Assembly (NCBI GenBank): GCA_938028835.1
Contig: CALIMJ010000010.1
Location: 1-64,000 of the forward strand
Direction: 5' to 3'
Length of the DNA: 64,000 nt
Origin: an uncultured bacterium
GTDB taxonomy: Bacteria > Sysuimicrobiota > Sysuimicrobiia > Sysuimicrobiales > Sysuimicrobiaceae
The notes under the pieces were generated by a model, which saw only the letters and a program-made list of their open reading frames with translations, did no database searches and had not been told where the DNA came from. Positions within the stretch are counted from its first letter, which is position 1. Each line of letters begins with the position of its first letter. The position numbers and the translations under genes were made by a program. Below, piece by piece: positions 60,201 to 64,000 of this stretch.

Positions 60201-61692
60201 GCTCATCTACGACCTCAAGCAGGTGCACCCCACCGCGCACGTGGCCGTGAAGCTGGTGGCCACCACAGGGGTGGGCACCATCGCCTCCGGTGTGGCGAAG
60301 GGGTTCGCGGACGTGGTGCAGATCAGCGGCCACGAGGGTGGCACGGGCGCTTCGCCTCTGGACTCCATCAAGAACGCGGGGCTGCCCTGGGAGGTGGGGC
60401 TGAGCGAGGCCCGCCGAGCCCTGAGCGCCAACGGCCTGCGGGGCCGCGTGCGCCTGCGCGTGGACGGAGGGTTCAAGGTGGGGCGCGACGTGGTGCTGGC
60501 GGCCTTGCTGGGCGCGGACGAGTTCGGGTTCGGCACCGCGGCCCTGGTGGCCCTGGGCTGCGTGATGGCCCGGCAGTGCCACAGCAACACCTGCCCCGTG
60601 GGGATCGCCACCCAGCGGGAGGACCTGCGGGGCAAGTTCCCGGGCACGCCCGAGCGGGTGGAAGCGTACTTCCGCGCGCTGGCCGAAGACGTCCGGCGCC
60701 AACTGGCGCAGCTTGGGGTTAGGTCCCTGGACGAGATCGTGGGCCGGGTGGACCTGCTCCGGGTAAGGGACGACGTGACCCTGTACCGGGCGGAGCGGCT
60801 GGACCTGTCGGAGATCGTGCGACCGGCGGAGGGCGAGACCCGCGGGAGCTTTGGGGCGCCCCTGCCCGTGGAGGGCAGGCTGAACCGCCTGTTGGTGGAG
60901 CAGTACCGGCAGACGGTGGAACACGGGGTGCCGGCAGAGGGACACCACCCCATCACCAACCGGGACCGAACCGTGGGTGCCACCGTGGCGGGCGAGATCG
61001 CCCAGCGCTGGGGCGAGGAGGGCCTTCCCGAGGGCACCCTGCGCCTCACCTTCGAGGGGGCTGCCGGCCAGAGCTTCGGGGCCTTCTGCGTACCCGGGAT
61101 GCACCTCCGGTTGGTGGGTGAGGCCAACGACTACGCGGGCAAGGGGATGTCCGGCGGGGAGATCGTCATCGTCCCCCCGCCCCCCCTGCACCGGGAGAGC
61201 TGGAAGCACGTCATCGTGGGGAACACGGTGCTCTACGGCGCCACCGGCGGGGTGTTCTTCGCCGCGGGCCGGGCGGGCGAGCGCTTCGCGGTGCGCAACA
61301 GCGGTGCCGTGGCGGTGGTGGAGGGTGCCGGCGACCACTGCTGCGAGTACATGACGGGTGGGCTGGTGGTGGTGCTGGGACCCGTGGGCCGGAACTTCGG
61401 AGCGGGCATGACGGGCGGCCGCGCGTACGTGCTGGACGAGGCCGGCGTGCTGGACCGTCAGGTCAACACCGACTCGGTGCAGACCGGGCCGCTGGCGGAG
61501 GAGGAAGCGGAGGAGCTGCGGGCGCTGCTGGTCTGCTACCACGAGGCCACGGGCAGCCATCGCGCCCAGTCCCTCCTGCGTCGGTGGGCACGGGCCGTGG
61601 CTCAGTTCCGGGCCGTGCGGCCCCGCTCCGCGCTGGAGGTCCCCGCTCAGGTCCCTCCACGGCAGGCCTCCGCAGCGCGCCCCGCCCGTTGA
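57286..61692 (+). CDS. gltB: Glutamate synthase large subunit (GltB / ferredoxin-type GOGAT)
   Basis: A 1468-residue enzyme making glutamate from glutamine and 2-oxoglutarate. The class II amidotransferase Cys is in ERDACGVGFVARL after a 12-residue propeptide. The synthase half has GEGGEDPARRKVRPNGDWPN, GTGASPLDSIKNAGLPWEVG and the [3Fe-4S] motif CVMARQCHSNTCPVGIATQ, and the C-terminal GxGxG beta-helix follows. No GltD small subunit lies next to it, so electrons may come from ferredoxin or from a distant GltD. GTG 57286 has GAGGAGGG 10 nt upstream. The stop codon lies inside the -35 element of the next promoter. Confidence 0.95.
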   Translation: MTSLAAFPERDACGVGFVARLDAAPSHAVLQAALTALRNLAHRGAQAADGRTGDGAGVLTEIPHGLFARVLREMGCRGDGRPLVVGVFFFPAGDEVYRVCRAVCEEEFQRAGLQLLGWRNPPVQPKALGEYALRTLPRIEQALLTASPDLDPEALERHLYLVRRRIEKRAAPLGLYVPSLSSRTVVYKALVSAPQLERFYLDLQDPDFAVRAAVFHQRYSTNTNPSWQLAQPFRLLAHNGEINTLLGNVNWMRAREGGLSSSLWGDRLHELLPVIQEGGSDSAMLDNVLELLRRSGRDLPHALRMLVPEAWEGAWELEGSVRGFYRYHACLAEPWDGPAALAFFDGRTVGMALDRNGLRPARYTVTRDGLVVAASEVGVLPIAPGRVLERGRLGPGHMVVVDLEARQLLHPPEIRRQLASRRPYAKWVERLVRVDPKPQPRPHAGAPLHLLHLAFGYTKEDLQRVLQAMAADGKDAVGSMGDDTPPSALSSQPRLLYQFFRQRFAQVTNPPIDPLRERLVMSLEVRLGPRRSFLEETPEHADLVELASPVLPDLDWLDEVPLKPCRLDATFEASWGSQGLQEALDRLCREAAEAVRDGCTALVLTDRGVSRERAPIPALLATAAVHHHLIRQGLRLSTALLVETGEAREVHHVACLVGYGAEGVYPYLALETAQKLSPEGAANLKKALEAGLLKVMAKMGIAPLQAYCGAQIFETIGLDRALVERYFPGTPNHAPGVDLAALARDVLDRHAAYRRALDGEPASVPDIGFYRYRHGGEQHGFEPDVVKAIHRVSLHGAEEYPKLAQLVGSRPPQALRDLLEIRPAGPPVPLEEVEPVARILRRFVISAMSHGALSREAHETLAIAANRLGMRSNSGEGGEDPARRKVRPNGDWPNTTIKQVASGRFGVTAGYLRSAMELEIKMAQGSKPGEGGQLLGHKVTEEIARLRKTQPGTTLISPPPHHDIYSIEDLAQLIYDLKQVHPTAHVAVKLVATTGVGTIASGVAKGFADVVQISGHEGGTGASPLDSIKNAGLPWEVGLSEARRALSANGLRGRVRLRVDGGFKVGRDVVLAALLGADEFGFGTAALVALGCVMARQCHSNTCPVGIATQREDLRGKFPGTPERVEAYFRALAEDVRRQLAQLGVRSLDEIVGRVDLLRVRDDVTLYRAERLDLSEIVRPAEGETRGSFGAPLPVEGRLNRLLVEQYRQTVEHGVPAEGHHPITNRDRTVGATVAGEIAQRWGEEGLPEGTLRLTFEGAAGQSFGAFCVPGMHLRLVGEANDYAGKGMSGGEIVIVPPPPLHRESWKHVIVGNTVLYGATGGVFFAAGRAGERFAVRNSGAVAVVEGAGDHCCEYMTGGLVVVLGPVGRNFGAGMTGGRAYVLDEAGVLDRQVNTDSVQTGPLAEEEAEELRALLVCYHEATGSHRAQSLLRRWARAVAQFRAVRPRSALEVPAQVPPRQASAARPAR

Positions 61693-61717
61693 CAGGGCCC
61701 CTGCGGGCCGCTAGCCT
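61689..61717 (+). promoter_or_regulatory. Predicted promoter of the ANTAR regulator gene, overlapping the gltB stop
   Basis: TTGACA (61689-61694), preceded by CCCG, then a 17-nt spacer and TAGCCT (61712-61717). The TGA stop of gltB is inside TTGACA, the same arrangement as between the ANTAR gene and amtB. Confidence 0.55.
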
Positions 61718-61741
61718 GACTTCGGAAATCCCAGGCCACGA

Positions 61742-61772
61742 CGCCCCCGAAGCCCGGGGGCGCTTTTGTTTT
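61742..61772 (+). terminator. Intrinsic terminator between gltB and the ANTAR gene (possible attenuator)
   Basis: CGCCCCCG/CGGGGGCG (61742-61749 with 61755-61762), a 5-nt loop, then CTTTTGTTTT. It ends gltB transcripts and also stands between the ANTAR promoter and its ribosome site. An upstream CTTCGG (61720-61725) can pair with CCGAAG (61747-61752), which would break the terminator stem, so a switch is possible. Confidence 0.85.
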
Positions 61773-61795
61773 GAACCCGCGGGAGGAGGGGTGCG

Positions 61796-62383
61796 GTGAG
61801 CAAGCGGATCGTGATCGCGGAAGACGAGGCCGTAGTGCGCATGGGCCTGCGGGCCATCTTGGAGGACGCAGGCTACCGGGTGGTGGGGGAAGCGGGCGAC
61901 GGGGAGGAGTGCCTGGAGCTGGTCCGCTCCCACGATCCGGACCTGGTGGTTCTGGACGTGCGGATGCCCCCTCCCGACGGCATCGAGGTAGCCCGCCGCC
62001 TGCGGGAGACGTCTCCGCGGCCGGTCGTGTTCCTCACCGCCTTCGGCGACCGCGGACTCCTGGAGGCCGCGGCGGCGGCGGGCGGCTTCGGGTACGTGGT
62101 CAAGCCCGTGGTGGGGGCGGAGCTGCTGGCCGCGGTGGAGCTCGCGTGGGCCCGCTGGCGCGACCTGCAGGAAGCCCGCGAGGCTCTGGAGACCCGCAAG
62201 CTGGTGGAGCGGGCGAAGGGCGTGCTCATGCGCCGCCTGGGCCTAGGCGAGGAGGAGGCGTACCGGTTGCTGCAGCGCCGCAGCCGCAACCTGAGGCGTC
62301 CCATGCGGGAGGTCGCACAGGCCGTACTGGTGCACGAGGAAATTGTCTCCCAGTCTCCCAAACCGAAACCGAAAACCCGTTGA
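61796..62383 (+). CDS. ANTAR-domain response regulator between gltB and amtB
   Basis: A 195-residue regulator: receiver domain (RIVIAEDEAVVRMGLRAIL, phospho-acceptor in LVVLDVRMPPPDG, Lys in YVVKPVVGAEL), then an ANTAR domain (TRKLVERAKGVLMRRLGLGE, then RPMREVAQAVL) and a lysine-rich tail. It is closely related to the ANTAR protein at 52.6 kb. ANTAR proteins bind leader RNA hairpins and block termination (EutV, NasR, AmiR). Its position between gltB and amtB and the terminator-like hairpins in all three leaders make nitrogen-assimilation control the likely job. GTG 61796 has GGGAGGAGGGG. Its TGA stop forms part of the amtB -35 element. Confidence 0.92.
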   Translation: MSKRIVIAEDEAVVRMGLRAILEDAGYRVVGEAGDGEECLELVRSHDPDLVVLDVRMPPPDGIEVARRLRETSPRPVVFLTAFGDRGLLEAAAAAGGFGYVVKPVVGAELLAAVELAWARWRDLQEAREALETRKLVERAKGVLMRRLGLGEEEAYRLLQRRSRNLRRPMREVAQAVLVHEEIVSQSPKPKPKTR

Positions 62384-62408
62384 CATCCTCGGGGCGCGTT
62401 GCTATGGT
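62380..62408 (+). promoter_or_regulatory. Strong promoter of amtB overlapping the ANTAR stop codon
   Basis: TTGACA (62380-62385), a 17-nt spacer, TATGGT (62403-62408); the upstream bases make CCCGTTGACA. This is the best consensus match in the window. Start near 62415, leaving a 100-nt leader. Confidence 0.72.
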
Positions 62409-62418
62409 GTGAGCCGGG

Positions 62419-62505
62419 CCGGGACGCCCGCAGGTTCGGACGTCCCGGTTTGTTTTTGTCGCGACTTCGGGCCAGGACGCCCTCCGGGGCGTCCTTTGGC
62501 TTTTT
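62419..62505 (+). terminator. Two tandem intrinsic terminators in the amtB leader
   Basis: Hairpin 1: CCGGGACG/CGTCCCGG (62419-62426 with 62441-62448), with an inner CCG/CGG and the 6-nt loop CAGGTT, followed by TTTGTTTTT. Hairpin 2: GGACGCCC/GGGCGTCC (62475-62482 with 62487-62494), extended by GCCA/TGGC, followed by TTTTT (62501-62505). Both lie between the amtB promoter and its GGGAGGAG ribosome site, so amtB cannot be expressed well without readthrough. GGACGCCC occurs in the 5' arm region of both hairpins, so alternative pairing is possible. Confidence 0.8.
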
Positions 62506-62516
62506 CGGGAGGAGCG

Positions 62517-63887
62517 ATGCGGAAAGCCTGGACCCTGGCCGCAGTTCTGCCGCTGGCCTGTGCGCCCGCCGCGTGGGCGGCAGATCCTACGGGCACCACC
62601 ACCTTCAAGGCCGACCCCCACTCAGCCGTGAACTTCACATGGACCCTGGTGGCTGCCTTCCTGGTGTTCTTCATGCAGGCCGGCTTCGCCCTGCTGGGCG
62701 CGGGGTTGATCCGATCCAAGAACACCGTCAACTACCTGACGAAGAGCTACATGGACTTCAGCATCGCGGCCCTCAGCTACTGGGCGTTCGGGTTTGCCCT
62801 CATGTTCGGAGGCAGCCAGCTCGCCAGCGGCCTGGAGCACGGGACGCCGTGGGTGGGTCTGTCGGGCTTCTTCCTGAGCGGCGCCGCTTACGACGTCACT
62901 ACGGCCCTCTACTGGTTCTTCCAGATGGTGTTCGCGGCCACCGCCGCCACCATCGTGGCGGGGGCCATGGCGGAGCGCACCAAGATCCAGGCCTACCTGG
63001 CCTACAGCTTCCTGGTGAGCGCCCTGATCTACCCCATCTACGGCCACTGGGTGTGGGGCGGCGGCTGGCTGGCGAACCTCCCCTTCGGGGTCGGGGCGCG
63101 GGACTTCGCGGGCTCTGGGGTGGTCCACGCGGTGGGCGGACTGCTGGGCCTGGTGGGAGCCGCCATGGTGGGCCCGCGCATCGGGAAGTTCAACCCCGAC
63201 GGTTCCCCGAACCCCATCCCCGGCCACAACATGGCCTACGTGGTCACGGGGACCTTCATCCTGTTCTTCGGCTGGTTCGGGTTCAACCCCGGCAGCACCC
63301 TGGCCGCCACCGACCTGCGGATCTCCGTGGTGGCGGTGAACACCTTCCTCGCGGGCGCCGCCGGGGGCGTGGTGGCCCTGTACGCGACCCTGGCCCGCAC
63401 GGGCAAGGCGGATGTCGCCATGGCCTGCAACGGCGCCCTGGCGGGCCTCGTGGGCATCACCGCGCCGTGCGCGTACGTGCCCACGTGGGCGGCGGTGGTC
63501 ATCGGCGGGGTAGCCGCCCTGGTGATGATGTGGAGCCTCGGGTTCGTGGAGCGGGTCCTCAAGGTGGACGACCCGGTGGGCGCGGTGTCGGTGCACGCCG
63601 CGGGGGGCCTGTGGGGGCTGTTGGCCGTGGGGATCTTCGCGGACGGAACGTACGGGAACGTGCGTGGCCTGATCGTGGGTGAGACCGGCCAGCTGGTGGC
63701 CCAGCTCATCAGCATGGGGGTGGTTACCCTCTGGACCCTCCTCACAGGATATGTGATGTTTGCCCTGATCCGGGCCACCATCGGCCTACGGGCGTCGCGG
63801 GAGGAGGAGCTACAGGGCCTGGACATCCCCGAGCACGGCACACCGGCCTACGCCCCCGAGCCCGTACTGGCCGGCGCCGGGCTGTAG
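62517..63887 (+). CDS. amtB: Ammonium transporter
   Basis: A 456-residue ammonium channel with a signal peptide (WTLAAVLPLACAPAAWA) and 11 membrane helices. Family marks: SKNTVNYLTKSYMDF, the pore histidines in IYGHWVWGGGWL and SVHAAGGLWGLLAVG, and FNPGSTLAATD. It takes up ammonium for the glutamine synthetase-GOGAT route; no PII gene is seen within the window. ATG 62517 follows GGGAGGAG and a leader with two terminators. Confidence 0.95.
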   Translation: MRKAWTLAAVLPLACAPAAWAADPTGTTTFKADPHSAVNFTWTLVAAFLVFFMQAGFALLGAGLIRSKNTVNYLTKSYMDFSIAALSYWAFGFALMFGGSQLASGLEHGTPWVGLSGFFLSGAAYDVTTALYWFFQMVFAATAATIVAGAMAERTKIQAYLAYSFLVSALIYPIYGHWVWGGGWLANLPFGVGARDFAGSGVVHAVGGLLGLVGAAMVGPRIGKFNPDGSPNPIPGHNMAYVVTGTFILFFGWFGFNPGSTLAATDLRISVVAVNTFLAGAAGGVVALYATLARTGKADVAMACNGALAGLVGITAPCAYVPTWAAVVIGGVAALVMMWSLGFVERVLKVDDPVGAVSVHAAGGLWGLLAVGIFADGTYGNVRGLIVGETGQLVAQLISMGVVTLWTLLTGYVMFALIRATIGLRASREEELQGLDIPEHGTPAYAPEPVLAGAGL

Positions 63888-63929
63888 CCCTGGACACCGG
63901 AAACGCGCGACGGAAAGGAGGTCGGACCT

Positions 63930-64000
63930 GTGGAAGCGTGGATTGCGGTCGGTTCGTTCGTGGTGTTGTTCTGCGCATGGGTAGTACTCCCCAGTCGTTT
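63930..64000 (+). CDS. Start of a membrane protein gene (3' end outside window)
   Basis: GTG 63930 is preceded by AAAGGAGGTCGGACC, a strong ribosome site, and begins EAWIAVGSFVVLFCAWVVLP, a single N-terminal membrane helix. Only 23 residues are visible, so the family cannot be named. It lies 42 nt after amtB and may be co-transcribed. Confidence 0.6.
   Translation, partial: MEAWIAVGSFVVLFCAWVVLPSR

Noticed and set aside
57403-61560. Two long minus-strand open frames opposite gltB
   Set aside because: Low-complexity translations typical of antisense frames in G+C-rich DNA; gltB explains the region fully.

Overview
The window is a gene-dense, visibly high-G+C bacterial chromosome segment with very short intergenic gaps and many 1-4 nt stop/start overlaps (ATGA, GTGA, TGATG). 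It has no rRNA, tRNA, CRISPR array, prophage or intact insertion sequence that I could recognise. Gene order tmk-darA-holB, a ribD-ribE-ribBA-ribH operon behind an FMN riboswitch, an R3H/SpoIIIAA-type ATPase and ANTAR response regulators point to a Gram-positive or Terrabacteria-like lineage. An archaeal/eukaryal-type prolyl-tRNA synthetase, an archaeal-type phosphoglycerate mutase, endonuclease Q and a K+-independent proton pyrophosphatase fit a (probably thermophilic) deep-branching group such as Thermaerobacter-like Bacillota, Armatimonadota or CSP1-3. The exact phylum cannot be fixed from this sequence alone.

Layout. 1-9.1 kb: an OsmC fragment, molybdenum-cofactor genes (a MoeA-MobB fusion and MobA), and a translationally coupled NAD-linked formate dehydrogenase operon. 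Its catalytic subunit is a selenoprotein (in-frame TGA plus a bacterial SECIS hairpin), and its N-terminal iron-sulfur module is encoded as a separate downstream gene. ProS lies upstream. 9.2-13.5 kb: a sulfur block (ATP sulfurylase, a truncated siroheme sulfite/nitrite reductase, rhodanese, DUF4395, thioredoxin-like protein) behind a strong promoter. 13.8-18.6 kb: ddl, a DapF-like protein with both catalytic cysteines replaced by serine, a HAD phosphatase, apgM and plsC. 18.6-23.5 kb: HtrA protease, an OmpR-type two-component system, a frame-disrupted VWA protein and small membrane proteins. 23.7-32.7 kb: a flavoprotein, CoA-binding and ACT proteins, a PLP lyase, an EamA exporter, endonuclease IV, and holB-darA-tmk-R3H ATPase. 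32.9-42.6 kb: RlmI, EndoQ with a sliding-clamp motif, an MBL hydrolase, a second HtrA, DUF192, DUF1850, H+-PPase, YceI and an AmrS-like radical SAM enzyme. 42.6-50.3 kb: a Zur/Fur-Znu uptake cluster interrupted by an AT-richer DsrE-like gene, a THEP1 NTPase and a cellulose-synthase-like glycosyltransferase with two PilZ domains. 50.4-53.2 kb: an XRE regulator and a GAF-GAF-HisKA_2 kinase with an ANTAR response regulator. 53.2-56.9 kb: riboflavin operon. 57-64 kb: nitrogen assimilation (gltB, a second ANTAR regulator, amtB, and the start of another gene).

The most interesting region is the right end. gltB, the ANTAR gene and amtB each have a promoter with the same CCCGTTGACA upstream element, followed by a leader with one or two terminator-like hairpins before the coding sequence. 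ANTAR proteins are known RNA-binding antiterminators, so this looks like a compact, self-regulating antitermination circuit for ammonium uptake and assimilation. The second highlight is the selenocysteine formate dehydrogenase with its split catalytic polypeptide next to its own molybdenum-cofactor genes.
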